A stretch of DNA of 64,000 nucleotides from Paramarasmius palmivorus. Lineage: Eukaryota; Basidiomycota; Agaricomycetes; Agaricales; Marasmiaceae. The notes under the pieces were generated by a model. It was not told the origin of the DNA. It did no database searches and worked only from the letters and a program-made list of their open reading frames with translations. Positions 1 to 12,577 of the stretch are shown piece after piece (the first letter of the stretch is position 1; each line of letters opens with the position of its first letter). The translations under genes and the position numbers were made by a program. Location of the stretch: the NCBI GenBank assembly GCA_037176845.1, contig JAYKXP010000110.1, positions 1 to 64,000 on the forward strand. The letters are read 5' to 3'.

Positions 1-623
1 AGGAGTCTTGACTTTCGGACGAACGGGAGGTGGCAAGGAAGAGTGGAAATCGAAATCCTAGAAGAGAAAAATAATTAGAAAATAAAACCCAGAAGATATC
101 TACTAGAGCTGCGCACCTCGAATGTCTTGACAAGTTCGTTGGTCTCGGCGGTACTCGGCAACCAGGAGGAAAATTCCTTTCTCGAAATAACCTTGGCGTC
201 GACGGCCATGTTGATTAACTGGCAAATTTGGAGCAGAACGCTCATGTAGGACTTGGGGATGTTGAATCCGCGATCCTCGTCCGTACAGAGTTTGTGATAT
301 TCGTGCTAAGAAAAGAACGGTTAGCCATCAGAATAAATAGAAGAATTACAACGCACGATGTTGTCCCTCTGAGCCACCAAGAGTTTGCGCACCGAATGTT
401 CGGTGGGGATGAACTCGGGCTCCTTCCCGAAGACAGAGTCGTGATATACGAGGAATGCCTTAACCAAGGCTTTTGCTCGTTCGTACATCGCGAGCTGCTG
501 CTCATAGATCTCCATAGGAGACATCTCCAAGGGCTCCGGCTCCTCGCGTTTAGTCTTGAGCTTTCGAGGTTTAGGCTGAGGTGCTGGAGGTGGCGCGAAA
601 GGATTTCGAATGGGTGTGGGCAT
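1..623 (-). CDS. Hypothetical protein, 5' part only (runs off window)
   Basis: Three exons read in frame on the minus strand: 623-357, 305-117 and 57-1, with GT-AG introns 356-306 (51 bp) and 116-58 (59 bp). The start is the ATG at 623. The protein opens MPTPIRNPF, then has a proline- and lysine-rich stretch of about 25 residues, then a mixed helical region (MEIYEQQLAMYERAKALV and onward) that continues across both splice junctions without a stop. I recognise no domain. The Pro/Lys-rich start followed by a helical body would fit a nuclear or scaffold-type protein, but that is only a guess. The 3' end lies beyond the window, so the length is unknown. Splice frame continuity over three exons makes a real gene likely. 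Confidence 0.6.
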
Positions 624-731
624 CCTAGAAGCAGAAAATTAGAAAGAAAACGACAGGAAACGACCGGGAAACGCACCTGGATGCGGCTCGTAGAAACGGT
701 GATGGTGGGGGAAAAGAAAGAAAGGATTTGA

Positions 732-1140
732 ACTTGGTTGAACTTTGTGAAAAGCTATATATCACATTCCGAGAATCCTGCTTCTATTCAATCACATCAC
801 GGAAGCTGAGTCATGAAACCGGCAGTCACCGGCAGAAGTTCGATGACCCTGGAATAGCTATACATGGACGTTCTCCTATGAAGAAAATGTCCTAGGACAT
901 CGAAATTAGACGAGGGATTACTAGCTTTGGCGCGAGGGAAGCGCTCGAAGGTCTATTTGGTCATAAGATCAATATGGAAGATGATTGACGCTCGAGGAGG
1001 TTTGATAACCCCGGCATCAACTGATCGGACATAACGCGGACAGAGTAAACTGACCGCGCGCATCTCGAATACACCCAGAAAGAAGTTCATATGAACTATT
1101 ACAGACCGAGGACGGTCTAGATCTTTTGGTTTGGGGGAGA
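732..1140. other. Intergenic; ends in a purine tract abutting the LTR-like repeat
   Basis: No gene is visible. The last bases before the repeat that starts at 1141 are GGGGGAGA, preceded by TTTTGGTTT. A purine run directly before a TG-starting repeat is what a polypurine tract next to a 3' LTR looks like. This suggests that copy 1 of the repeat is the 3' LTR of an otherwise lost retroelement (inference). Confidence 0.35.
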
Positions 1141-2943
1141 TGTGAGGGTACCAGAACGAAATCGCTGAAAAACAGTCATTTTGACACTAATTGTTGTGTT
1201 CAGAATCGCACTAGTACATCGTACTAAGTACCATATGGACTTGGTAGCACTACTAGGAACCTAGTAGTGCGCATATGACGAAGAATAAGATAGGCATGCA
1301 CTGCGTAGTGAATACTAGTTGCGCGCGCATAGACGTTGATGTCGTCGTTAGCCCTATATGATTGCGCTCGGATACGCGTCGAAACCTGTAGACCGTATCT
1401 ACACTCTATTACCAGGCTGGGACCTTACGAGGACATGCTACTGTACATGGTAGACTTCCTAGTAGGTCATATGGCTACACTATACTCGCGCTATGGGACA
1501 TATGAGATGGGATAGTGAACGAGGACCAACTACCACAGCGTAGAGGGACCCTAGGGGACGAATCAGAGCTATATACCAAATACGGTAGAAGCTGGAGGTG
1601 CGAGTCACCTTCGAGAGCAGAGTTACCAGGATTAGAAATGTCCGAGTAACCGGGTCATCGATACGAGGACCATATGGGGGCTTAACAGCTTTCACATATC
1701 GATCGGAATATCCCTCGAGCTTCGAGTTGGGATTCCTACTGCTAGTACAGACACTAGTGAGGGACATATAGTCCTATAACAAGGAAACAGATAGGATTCT
1801 GTGCCAGGACTGTCCTAGGACATAGAAAATATAATATAGAACTACAAGGGCATAGAAGCCTACCTTCCTCGGATACGAATCCGAAGTGTTTCGGTCGAGA
1901 TCGGACTCCTAGCAAGTTCCGAGCGGAATAACTATGTCCTAGCACCGATATCCGAAACGCGCCATGCGGAACAGCGCCTCCGCGCGCCACTTCTTAGCAA
2001 CCCAAAAGTAATATGACTCGCAGTCCTGCAAAATAATGTCGAATTCCGACCAATATATATCCAAACCTTCCTTTTCTGGTAGATACTTACTTCATATGGA
2101 CAGAATCCTCTCCTCGTTCTCGTTTCTTGCATAGTTACTATTACTTTATCGTGTCCACTTTCACTTATATGTAAAATATGTACGCTCGCGGGTATATAAG
2201 CAGCAGGGTTTCCCTAGGAAGCTCTCAAGCAATTACCCCGCTATATACGTAGCCCTAGAGCTCAATAGCAAAGTTTTTGACTTCTATCGTTGACCATAGA
2301 GGCGACGTGTGCTTAGAACAATAACTTAGAAAATAAAACCTTGAAAAGCCCTTCTCTATATTGAACTAGAGTCGTGAAATTAGAACTTTGAGATACCCAT
2401 AGGACAGAGCTAGCGCGTCTAGTCTCTTGCATAGGATTGATTGTTTCTGGACTAGTGTGGAGCCCCACTAGATCCCTCTTTTCACTTGGTGTGGAGCCCC
2501 ACCAGTGTCGTTAAAGCTTAGTGTGGAGCCCCACTAGCTTATAGGTGGCCTGATTGTCGTGCTAGTTCGACTAGTGTAATCAGTGCCTTTGGTTGTCGTG
2601 CTAGTTCGACTAGTGTAACCATAGCCTTCATAGGAACAATAGGTCTTTACCCTTGTTGGGTTCGATAGGTTATTTTGCGTCATAGGAACGTATAGGAATA
2701 GTTATAGATAGGTTTATAGGTTGGCTCGCGTTGTCTTGATCATATCGAGACTTTATTATCATATTACATTGTTTCATTCATCGCTCGTACACTTCCCTTG
2801 TGTCCTAGTGATTTGTAGACGTTCAACTAGTGTGCTAGTTGATTTCTTGTGTCGATTGTACGGATCCTTTGACAACGTCGAACCCCGCTCGCACAACTTG
2901 GCATATTATTTCGCTCGTTCACAAGCGTTTTATAAGCCTCACA
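1141..2943 (+). repeat. 1.8 kb LTR-like repeat, copy 1
   Basis: This 1,803-bp unit recurs nearly unchanged at 34746-36509. It begins TGTGAGG and ends CCTCACA, so it has TG...CA ends with a 7-bp terminal inverted repeat, as LTRs do. A TATA-like GGTATATAAG lies near 2193-2202, followed by a run of short hairpins (2452-2613). No ORF of note is present. A 39-bp tandem duplication (units near 2555 and 2594) exists only in this copy and explains most of the length difference from copy 2. Flanks show no matching 5-bp target duplication. Most likely an unusually long LTR of a retroelement whose body is missing; the family is unknown. Confidence 0.6.
2452..2613 (+). other. Array of short hairpins inside the LTR-like repeat
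   Basis: Three related stem-loops with the core GTGTGGAGCCCCAC lie at 2452-2471, 2487-2504 and 2519-2536. Two copies of CTAGTTCGACTAG lie at 2562-2574 and 2601-2613. The stems covary: CTAGTG/CACTAG in the first becomes TGGTG/CACCA in the second, so pairing is kept while bases change. Copy 2 of the repeat carries the first three and one of the last two. The array lies about 260 bp downstream of the TATA-like box, so it may be in the transcribed leader (inference). Confidence 0.45.
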
Positions 2944-3305
2944 CCGAGCCACGTATAGTGAGGGCGAACGCGACTCTTTCTTTGAGAGTGGGCAGAATTT
3001 CTTCTGTATCAACGCCAGGCGTCGTTCTGACGACGAAAGAGAAGCACTTATAATAGGAGACTTGGGAGAAGGGCAGTAAATGACTTGGTGTCGATGTATT
3101 TCTTAGTAGTATGTAGTAGAATTTTGGCAAGAACTCGTTCATTCGGCTAAAAAATTATCTGCGTTGAAAGTCTAGAAATATAGTATTTGCTGTTATATGT
3201 ATCGGAAGTTGCTCCTTGGGCCTTAGCGCCAATCCCAACAGCTGACTATCCAAATTCATGAGCAAAAGACATTATTTATGTCAAAGGGGTGACTCACCAA
3301 CACTG
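2944..3305. other. Intergenic between LTR-like repeat and MYND gene
   Basis: No coding or RNA feature is visible. This would be the 3' flank of the minus-strand MYND gene that ends at 3306. Confidence 0.3.
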
Positions 3306-4134
3306 CTAGATCCCACAAATTGCAAGATCGAGTTCGGATCGGGCTGAGATGAAACCACGTTGGAGAGCGAAGAGGTTGGAGACGTTCTTGGTAACTGTGA
3401 ATGACGTCCGCATGTAACCATCACGGTCAAGGCCAAAAACTGCCGTTACAAGACCAGCTGAATCTTCAGACTCGGCCTCTTTTGCACTGAGAAGTTGTGG
3501 GATGGTATCCCGTCCTTGACGATCAAACGAATTCCTGAGGTATTCCTCTTGTGCCATCGCGTGTCCACTGCCCAGCTGATAAAAAACATGGCTCGAACTG
3601 GGTGCGTCATCCCGAGAAGCACTCTGTTTCTCGCGCAGGTGGATGACCCAAACGATTTGACGGGAAAGAGCGCGAAAGCAAGCCACAAACTGAGCAGGGG
3701 ACTCTATGGGCGAGAAATTGGGATCGTGGTCCAAAATGTCAAGGAATCCATGGATACCAAAGGCAAGCACCTTCATGTGATGCCTGTTGATATACTTTCG
3801 GCAGGACTGCAGAAGTCGATGAGGAACAGAATGGAGATGCTCGCTGGAAAGTCGAGGGTAGCAAAATTGACGATGCGATGGCCAATCGTTTTGTTGACAG
3901 GAACGGCTCTGAAATAGGACTTAGTGGGACAGTTTCAGGATTTGAAAATGAGGGCCTTACACAATAGATCACCGATTCACAGCCGCCGCATCTCTTTTCG
4001 CGGGCTGGAAGAATGGCATTGCAACCTTTGCAAATGTTACCAACGGCCAAGATCGGGTCAGTGCGATGGCTAGGAAGGGAAGGGAGCGGCATGATGGTTG
4101 AGGGTTGAGGGGAAGATTCGGAGGTGTTGCGCAT
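3306..4134 (-). CDS. MYND-type zinc finger protein
   Basis: Two exons, 4134-3961 and 3908-3306, are joined across a 52-bp GT-AG intron (3960-3909) and give about 258 aa. The intron splits the zinc finger. Before it the protein reads CKGC, ten residues, CGGC, then VIYC (from residue 35). After it come SRSCQQNDWPSHRQFC. Together these give C-x2-C-x10-C-x2-C-x5-C-x3-C-x7-H-x3-C, the MYND pattern with all eight ligands. MYND domains are protein-interaction modules. The rest (residues about 80-258) matches nothing I know, which is common for the large, poorly characterised MYND families of mushrooms. The ATG at 4134 leaves a short Ser/Pro-rich leader before the finger; an upstream start or exon is possible. 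The region 5' of the gene is the tandem-repeat block. Confidence 0.7.
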
Positions 4135-4269
4135 AGAGCCTGAGGATGAGTAATACAGATCTAAACAATGTACATGTGTTACAGAATCTGAATTCCGACA
4201 CAACTTGAGGGAGTCAGAGAAACAAAATACTGTACACACCATCTCTCACACACTTCAGGCCTTCAAAGC

Positions 4270-6200
4270 TTCAACCTGAGCTGTACCCCGTTACTGCAAA
4301 GTGTCAGATGTGAGCTTGACCAGGGTATGGTTTCAGAATACTGTACACACCATAGCCCTGATTGCGGTATTGGAATCCTGTAGCTTGAATATTGAGCCAG
4401 CGGGTATTCGGTTGTAGAAATAGAATACCGTACTGCCCCAGGCGACAGTACGGTATTCAAATACTGTAGCTCAAACATTGAATTCAAGATTTATTGGTTG
4501 AAGAAATAGAATACCGTACCTGTGTGACATTCTGTGACATTGCGGTATTCAGATCCTGCAGCTGAGAAGATATCAAATGAAAGACTTTTTAGTTGAAGAA
4601 ATAGAATACCGCACCGAAGCGATAGTGCGGTATCCAAATCCTGTAGCCTAGGCAAAGAGTATTCGGTTGAAGGAATAGAATACCGCATCTGTGCCATACC
4701 GTAACAATGCGGTATCCAAATCCTGTAAGCGAGAACTTGAGCGCAGAGAATTCAGCTGGAGAAATAGGATACCATAGCGTTGCCCCCGTCCAGCAACAGT
4801 TCTCAAATACTCGTGAACGGTTGTGCAGTATCTGAATCCTGTGACGAATAGTCTTGAGCGACGGTACGGTATTCGGATTCTGTATGGAACGGGTCGTTGA
4901 AGAATTCGGTTGGAGGAATATCTTGTTGTTGGTCTCCGAATCCTGTTACTGCAAGGCTTAAAACACGACATCGACGGATTTGCGGAAAAGGCATACTGTA
5001 CGCACTAAAGCGTGAAATGTGATCAACAGGTTTCTGGAAACTCGATACTGTACGCACCACTGAGTCCGGACATTCTGCAGAACCCTGATACTGTGGAGGC
5101 TCTCTCGTTGGTTCCCGAATCCTATTACTGCAAAGCTTGAAATGTGAGGTGAACGGATTTACAGAAACGGCATACCGTACACACTCCAGAGCCCAGCTCC
5201 TTACATTTGCAGAACTTGAATACCGTAGTGCCCCGAAAAGTTTTTGGTGTTGGTGAATCCTAATACCGCAATGAGTGAAAAGTGAGATCAAATAACCTGA
5301 GGGAATAGAATACTGTACGCACCTTCCTAGGCCCAGCTCCTCACTTTCTGCAGAACTCAGATACAGTAACGTTGCCGTAGATGCTCGTCATTGGTATATG
5401 GTTTCGGAATTCTCCTGTACCCGAACCCTGCCACCATGCTTTCGCGTTTGTAGAATTCGAATACCGTAGCCTTCCGAAAAGCGCTTGTTGTTGGTGAATC
5501 CTAATACCGCAATGAGTGAAAAGTGAGATCAAATAACCTGAGGGAATAGAATACTGTACGCACCTTCCTAGGCCCAGCTCCTCACTTTTCTGCAGAACTC
5601 AGATACAGTAGCGTTGCCGTAGATGCTCGTCGTTGGTATATGGTTTCGGAATTCTCCTGTACCCGAACCCTGCCACCATGCTTTCGCGTTTGTAGAATTC
5701 GAATACCGTAGCCTTCCGAAAAGCGCTTGTTGTTGGTGAATCCTAATACCGCAATGAGTGAAAAGATCAAGGAGGCTAAGGAAATAGAATACTGTACGCA
5801 CCTTACCGGGCCCGGCTCCTCCCTTTCTGCAGAACTCAGATACCGTAGCTTTGCCGTCGATGCTCGCTGTCGGCCTATGGTTTTGGAATTCTCCTGCATC
5901 CCAGCCCTACGAATGTGAGCTTTTAGGCACGGAAATAGGATACTACTATACGCACCACTGAGCTCATCACCTCACGTTCTGCAGAATCCAGATACCGTAG
6001 ATACTTTCATGTTGTTGGCCCAGCAGTTTTGAAATGCTACTTATTGGTGACCCGAATCCTATTACCGCAAAGCGTCAAATCCAAACTAAGCGAGGGTATG
6101 AGAATACTGTACTCACCTCGCACCTCACATCCTGTAGAACTCAGATACCGTAGAGAGTATAAGTAGAAGGATTGATACAGAATCTAGGAACCGCATGGCG
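4270..6200. repeat. Degenerate tandem-repeat block
   Basis: About 1.9 kb is built from two alternating degenerate motifs. One resembles AATAGAATACCGTACGCACC (for example near 4420, 4502, 4600, 4673, 5303, 5545, 5784 and 6100). The other resembles GGTATTCGAATCCTGTAGC (for example near 4447, 4542, 4630 and 4710). Spacing is 60-120 bp at the left and becomes regular at the right, where a 241-bp unit appears. Repeated short ORFs on the minus strand are by-products of the repetition. The block lies directly upstream of the MYND gene. Origin unknown; a satellite-like expansion is the simplest reading. Confidence 0.7.
5270..5920. repeat. 241-242 bp direct repeat, about 2.6 copies
   Basis: The marker AATGAGTGAAAA starts at 5270, 5511 and 5753, giving periods of 241 and 242 bp. 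The second unit carries one extra T in a CACTTTTCTGC run. The first two units are nearly identical. The third is truncated and more diverged after about 5770. This is the freshest expansion within the larger degenerate block. Confidence 0.8.
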
Positions 6201-8031
6201 TGCTCGAAGAATTCTAATTCCGTAGATAGGTGACGGAATCGTGATACTGGACAACAACCCACGCTCCATCCGGTCCCATAGCCATTCTACAGTCCCTGCG
6301 GTTTTCTATTTCTCCCATAGGACCCCTCTCACAAACTTTTTAGACTATAAAATGGGTTTCCAAAGTTTTATATCATCACGTGTAGCATAAAGTAACATTA
6401 AATCGACGGGCGCGGGGGTTTCCGATGTCTGGCACGAAGGCGCTTACGCACCGGCACGAGGTTCCTTACGGACATACATCTAGACGTCTATCCGAATATC
6501 CGAGATCGCCAAACTCCGAGATTCAGAAGGATTCAGAACAGCCGAGAACGCTGTTCATCGAGCCCTAAGCACACCGTAAAAGGAACATATTCCGCTCAGA
6601 GGAACTCCGCGCAGATATGGCGTATATCAGTCAGCAGCTGAAAGGAGCTGCGATACACCAGATTTCATCTCAGTGAAACTTCCATATTAGGAAATTCTCT
6701 CAGTTGAAAAACGAAATATCACCAGCAAGTTGAGTTAATGGCTGATATTTCCCATTTCTTTTTGTCCTTCCTCTGAGCAGAATATTTTCCTTTTACGGTG
6801 TGAAGTATGGGACTGCCGAACTTCGAAGGCACGTAACGGCATCCCAACAATGCCAAAACCATGTGGCAAATGATGTTGAATTGTATCGTTATACATAGTT
6901 CATTTACCAGCCGCAGCCACCAGCTTGCACTAGTGCTCACCAAAACGCGTCTTCTAGTGTGTGCTCGATCTGAAATTTCTTGCCCATTCGAAAGGTTCTG
7001 CGGCGCTTGGCATGGAATAGGCTAAAGGTAAGCCGTATTAACGTTCATCTCCAATATAACCAATGTCTGAATTTTCCCAGACTTGGCCTCGTCCTTCTCG
7101 GAATATGCCCAATTTGCTCCGCGAAGTACGGGAAATGTTGCCAATGTCACCTTTGATTGGGGATTTGGGTGCTTTGCGTTGTTGACAAGCAGCACTTGTC
7201 ACCTTGTATATGTTTTCCAATTTCCAATTGTTGCTTCCCCGCCTTCTGCCCCGGAGCTTCTTCGTATTCGTATGCGAGCTTCACGCTGGTACTTAGGGCG
7301 AGACTCATAGGAGGTGATGCAAGGGTGCTTTCTTCCTTTCAAGTATCCTGCCCAAAACTTGGCATGGCATATTCTGCGCGAAGGACGAATGTAGATGTTT
7401 CAAGGGCACGAATGCCCCCAGACCATGGCCAGGAGCCCGACATATAAGTATTGCTGCTTCTCTTCGTCGTAGACTTCGGGCACGTTTACTATCAGAAACA
7501 AAAGCTATCAACAATTCAAGGAATTTTACTTGCTTCGCACGGCCTGCGCTCTACTCCGACCCAGTGCGCCTCCCACGATTTAACTCTGATCCCACTCAAA
7601 ACCACGGTGAAAAATGGTCCATCAACTTGATGGAAGCCCTGACTTATCATGCCACTGAAGGTATTCTTGTTTCATCAGAAGGGCCAAACTTATTGCGCCA
7701 TTCCGAAAGGGTCTACCACGATATTCAAACGAAAGACACGCGAGTTGTGGAGTCATCTTCGTTGCCTTGTCATCAATATTGCTGTGTCTTGTTGCTAATG
7801 TTCCTGTGAAGATCGTTCTCAGACTACTTTGAACGTAAACGCAAAGCGATGTCGTCATTACGGTACGACTATCTAAGACAGTACACGCGAATAAACGAGA
7901 AGTATGCAGAGACTGACACCAAGTCCGGGACCAAAGGAACATGTACAATTATCGGATAGTAAGGTATTTCCATACATAGATACGATTGCATTCAAATGTG
8001 GACATATGACTGTGCGCTGCGTTTGCTGAAC
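6201..8031. other. Intergenic; no supported gene
   Basis: Short ORFs occur on both strands, but none has splice-consistent neighbours or a recognisable motif. Part of it (near 8000) is the 3' flank of the C2H2 gene. Confidence 0.3.
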
Positions 8032-8975
8032 CTACGAGAGTCTCGGGGTGCCACTGCGGTATCTGCACGTCCTCATGTGGCGCCTAACATCAGACTTAGT
8101 GACAGATTCGTAGTTGCAATAATCACATTGATGTTCTTTCTCGCCCCGATGGGACTTGATATGATCTAGAATTTTGGTCAGCCGTGTTGTCGTAGATCAC
8201 AGTAAAGCTTACTTTTTAAATTGTGAAGTGTGGTAAAGGTAGATGTACAATGTGGGACCTCTTTGCAATGATAAAGTAGTTCAGGGTCTGTAGGCAATCG
8301 TCGCCGGTGACTTGCATCTTTAACGTTGTCGGACGCCACAACCTCTTTGACAATGCGAAGCCCGACACTGGAGTGACCAAGTTCCGCATAGCCACTAGCA
8401 GGAGCGATAGGAGCGTGCCACCTACTCGATCGTGAAAGAGCGGTGTTTGGAGGACTAGCAGGAGCTTGGGTATCATAAAACGATTCGTAGGAGAGACCTG
8501 AAGTGTAGTTGGTAGAAGAATATTCATGAAATGATTGTGGCGGAATATGATATGGTGGCATCGACGAATTTGGATGGGAATCGAACCCTCCGAAACCTGA
8601 GGATACATCTGGGGCAAGACGGTAGGTATCTGGGTATAAGGAGGCTGGAGCTGCTGTGTATTGCACAGACCAACGACTGGGACTGATCATAGTTCTATTG
8701 TCGGCACTATGTCCCGCCCCAGCCCCGGTGCATCTGTACTGCCCGTCGTTTTCTACAACAGCTGGAGGTACTAGCTCGTGGCCTGGGGGCAAAAAGCCAC
8801 CATACCGAGTCGTAGGCGGGGAAGAGCGAAAAGAGGCGTATTCAAGGTTCTCTCTGCTACGGGAAGCAAATCAGTCTCCGAAACGTTTGAGAGAATGGGG
8901 CACATACTCGATGCCGTGATGGAGAAAATCATTTTGATGTGAACCTCCGTACATCGATGGATCGAAGCCTGCCAT
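8032..8975 (-). CDS. C2H2-type zinc finger protein, putative transcription factor
   Basis: Three exons, 8975-8908, 8856-8213 and 8165-8032, are joined by GT-AG introns of 51 and 47 bp and give 281 aa in an unbroken frame. The start MAGFDPSMYGG is the first ATG of exon 1. Residues about 30-200 are rich in Ser, Pro, Tyr and His and probably disordered, as activation regions often are. Two fingers sit at the C-terminus. The first spans C-x5-C-x12-H-x3-H, and its knuckle crosses the second intron (LHNLK/NHIKSH). The second is C-x2-C-x12-H-x3-C, a C2HC variant ending RRHMRTC, followed by only about ten residues. Two tandem fingers at the extreme C-terminus are typical of small fungal regulators. 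Targets are unknown. Confidence 0.75.
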
Positions 8976-11900
8976 GTCTTCTTTGACGAGGAAACAGGAG
9001 GAAGTCGAGAGAGAAGTTATGTTTTGGTGAGGTGGGGAAGCTCAAACACCCACATATTTATACCGTCCAACTAAAGAAATCTACGGCGCATCGAGTATCC
9101 AGGAAAAACCACGTTTTGATCCGATTTTCCTTTGCTGTTGAAAACTTAATAAATTGTGCTCCTGGTTATCGTGACCGCTCAATGGGACTAACACTACGGT
9201 GCCTCGTGTATCTTCGGTGAACAAAAATCTTGCGAAGAATAGGTTGCCGTACTTTTCTGCGATTTTTGTGCAGCAAATACTGCGGAATGGCCATATTTGG
9301 TAACCAAATACAGCCTTGAAAATCGGACAACCTATTTCCTACACGCTCTCTTTTGCGCAAAGACCCATGAGGCACCGCTGTGTAAGAATGGGCAAGCCAC
9401 TGGTACAATAGAGCTGGGAAAAGGTCCGAAATTACAGACCCCTCCATGAATGATGAAACGGTGCCTTGTCCGTACCGACACCCACCGAGTTCTGCGTACC
9501 TCGGACATATTCTACCTGCTGTTGAACCATGAGAAATTAGATATAGTAAAAGGAGAATTGTACGACGGCGCGAACTCCCTGTTTTTCGCAGGAGCTTCTA
9601 CCATTTTAGAAACGTAACCTGGCGCTTTGCCCTCCCTAAGGCTCAAGTTCTCGGGGTAAGCAATATTGCTAACGCCTTCCTGTATTATTATACCCGACAG
9701 CACCTATGTGAAAGAAAGGCTTTGGTGAGTGAGTGCGGCTAAGAGTCTGTTGTCTGGCACCGATAAATCGGGAGGATCAAAGGCTGACGGGAGCAGCTTG
9801 ATGAGTGGCTGCATAGAAACCGTGAAATGTCAACTGGACACCAGTCCTTTAAATAAACAGGGTCCTGTCGTGTTCCGAAGTATCAGAGTTACAGCAAGAT
9901 AAAATTTCATGAAGCGTCTACCAGGGCCGCTTGGGATACGGTGCGCGTGAGGAAAACATAAAAGCCTTGAAACACCAGCCCTATCATGACGTCTAAATCA
10001 ATTGTGGAATGCGGAGCGCAGGGTATGGCGAAACGAATGTACTTACAGCTGTCCGCCGAAGTAGTGAATACATCCATCATTAGAGCGTAAAGAGCTAGAA
10101 CTGGGATGCCGCCGGATTTGCATGGGACCCTGCCAGTGAGCGGAGCCCTTCAATATTCATAGGATAGTGGATTTGCACGAGTGAACTCTAAAAAAGCTAT
10201 CCGAATAGAGGTAAAGTGAGATATTGAAGTCGATTCGATGAATGTACCCACAATGCAGATATAAGTGGTTCCGCAGCTGGAAATCACCGGCCGTAAATCT
10301 AGATACCTTCAGGGAAGAACTGTCATTGTCTATGTACTCCAAGATCAAAGACCCTTGAGAGCATGAATGAAGGAGGCACATCGGAAGGTGAAGCGCTGAG
10401 AAGACGAAATTTAAGCATCGAATTTACCTTGTGAAAGCCGCCAGGTATCCCAACGTAGTCGTAGAACTGCCTTTCTCTGATGAACTAGATAATTCAGTCA
10501 TGCAGTTTTTGCACTATTTCTTTCCCAACGACAGCCAAAGGTATTAAAAGCTCCTCGAGGCGTTGAAGTCGAGGTTCGCAAGACCAAGCGTTTGTAGCGA
10601 CAACTTCAGAGCTACCCTCAGCCATCGGTCGACGTTAAACATAAAAGTGGAATTTGCAAGGAATAACAACGAATAGATTGTTATGGCCAAATTGTTGTAG
10701 ATGAAGGAAATCACGCACCCAGATGCTTTCGCGATCAGGCCAGAAGTTCATGCCCATAGCATGCGATCAGCACCTTCCTGCTGTTGAGCACGTTGAGTCT
10801 CCGGTATACGGCACGACTTTCGAAGCGCACAAAAGCTACGATGAAGATGCTCTTGCCACGTATTCTGGACGAAGGTACTAAAAGGATACCGAAATAGATG
10901 ACTGATGTGTTGCCGGCCCATCTCTGCCTCGACCCTACTGAATTAAGAACGGGGGTGGAATTCAAAGGCGTCGGTTGACGTGTAGAAACGTGTCCAATTC
11001 CATCTGTGAGGGACCTAATGAACACCCGACATGAAGAAAAATTCATCGAAGGCAGCTCGTTCCGTTTTTGACAATTACACTCACCATGGGGCCAGTTTGA
11101 TCATTGATTGGTACGATACCTTTAGGCACCTCACTACAAGGACAAGCTATAAGTAAGCCAACATTCTGAACGCAGAGAGCAAACCTACGCCAAGGCAGAT
11201 ACCCCGCGTACCGTTGAGATACCCATTCAGCAATTTGGGAAAGCCAAATCCTCTGACTCCGAAGCAGAAGAGCCATTGGCAGCCCGGGCAAGAAACGTCG
11301 ACGAATGGTTCTGCCTGATCTGTCAGAAAGCCGAAAACACCCCCAGAAGGCAACGAGCCAATCAACTCTGTTCCAATAGAAGGAGTGAGACGATTAGACC
11401 CATCCGACGACTAGCATCAAGACGACCTAGCTGATCAGGCGGAGAACTGAGCGACTTGGCCCCAGCGATTTATGGTCGGGGAACAGTTGGGACGTGCGGG
11501 TAAATTGAGCGCGGCAGGTCCAAGTCTGAGCTCGAGTAGCGGACTCACCTCTGTTAAGTATCGCTTTCTCAAAAATCCAGCTTCATTGGTGTCGCATTAT
11601 CGTCGTTTATTTGCTCAAACACCCGTCGGAATTCGATCATATTCTTATGTTGCTCGATAGCAGAGTTGCGCGATAACAATGACAACTACACAACCGATAC
11701 TACTAAGCCTTTCGTGAGTTATGTATAGTAAAAATGATTATGTATCAGAACGAATGTACTCACATTGGATCTCTTGCGCTTCGGACTGAAAATATCAAGG
11801 TGATAGTAGCGGAAAAAGAGGTTGCAGTTACGGGCGCTTATGTACTACGGCTACGACTTTGCTCTTCTCCGACACCTTCGACACATCTGAAGGTTTTCAT

Positions 11901-12477
11901 TCCCTCATACGCTAAGTATAACGACCCCTCGAATCATGCTATAAGGCAAAATCAACAATTTTGGTTGTTCAGTCTTGGGAAAGAGCTGTGGGTTGGACAC
12001 GATTACGGGACTAGTCGTTACCCTGACTTCTACACCTTCCTTATCTTCCATCCTCTGTCCTCTCCTCTGCTTTTTTCCTCCCCGGCGAATTTGCTTTCTG
12101 ATTGAAACTATGGCGAAGATGAGCAGGTGACAGTACAGGTGGTCCGGTGGGCGTTATAATGGTTCGTCGTCCTTTGTTTTTTACTGCTTCATTGTTGGCT
12201 GAAAAATCGACATACATACAGCAGAAACCACCCCCGATTCCGAATTCACTTGGATACATGCTCGAATACATACTTCAACTTGATTCACCCGGCTTGTTCA
12301 TCGTCGAAGTTTGAGGAGCACACCCGAGCTCTAGGCCCTCAAGCCGCCAACACCGTTCACAATGCTGGCACGCCGCTCGCAGGACGTGCGATTCGTTCAG
12401 TTCAGTGGTGGTAGTAGGTTTGGAAGGGTGAGTGTCAGTGTATCAGTGATGTCGAATTTGGGATCTCACAGCTGCGT
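8976..12477. other. No confidently modelled gene; minus-strand splice-like fragments
   Basis: Between about 9500 and 11700 the minus strand has many short open stretches next to GT-AG-like signals. Examples are an open run around 11280-11093 that ends at a GTGAGT donor, and short exon-like pieces near 10640-10510 and 10360-10300. I could not join them into one frame, nor recognise a family. This may be a multi-exon gene with small exons or a decayed one. The stretches 8976-9500 and 11700-12477 show nothing. Confidence 0.25.
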
Positions 12478-12577
12478 AAAGCGGTACCATGTCCTAGGTG
12501 CAAGACTCTGGCGAACAGGCATCAAGTGACTTAAAAGTCAGGTTCACGAACGGGGCTAGATCATGTTGGGCTTCAGA

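Noticed and set aside
1480..1767. 95-codon minus-strand ORF present in both LTR-like copies
   Set aside because: It is shared only because the repeats are nearly identical; it has no domain and lies in an LTR.
4263..5899. Series of 60-160 codon minus-strand ORFs with recurring RYSIP-like phrases
   Set aside because: They are translations of a tandem DNA repeat in changing frames, not a repeat protein.
4270..6200. CRISPR-like array
   Set aside because: Repeats are degenerate and unevenly spaced, and the genome is clearly eukaryotic.
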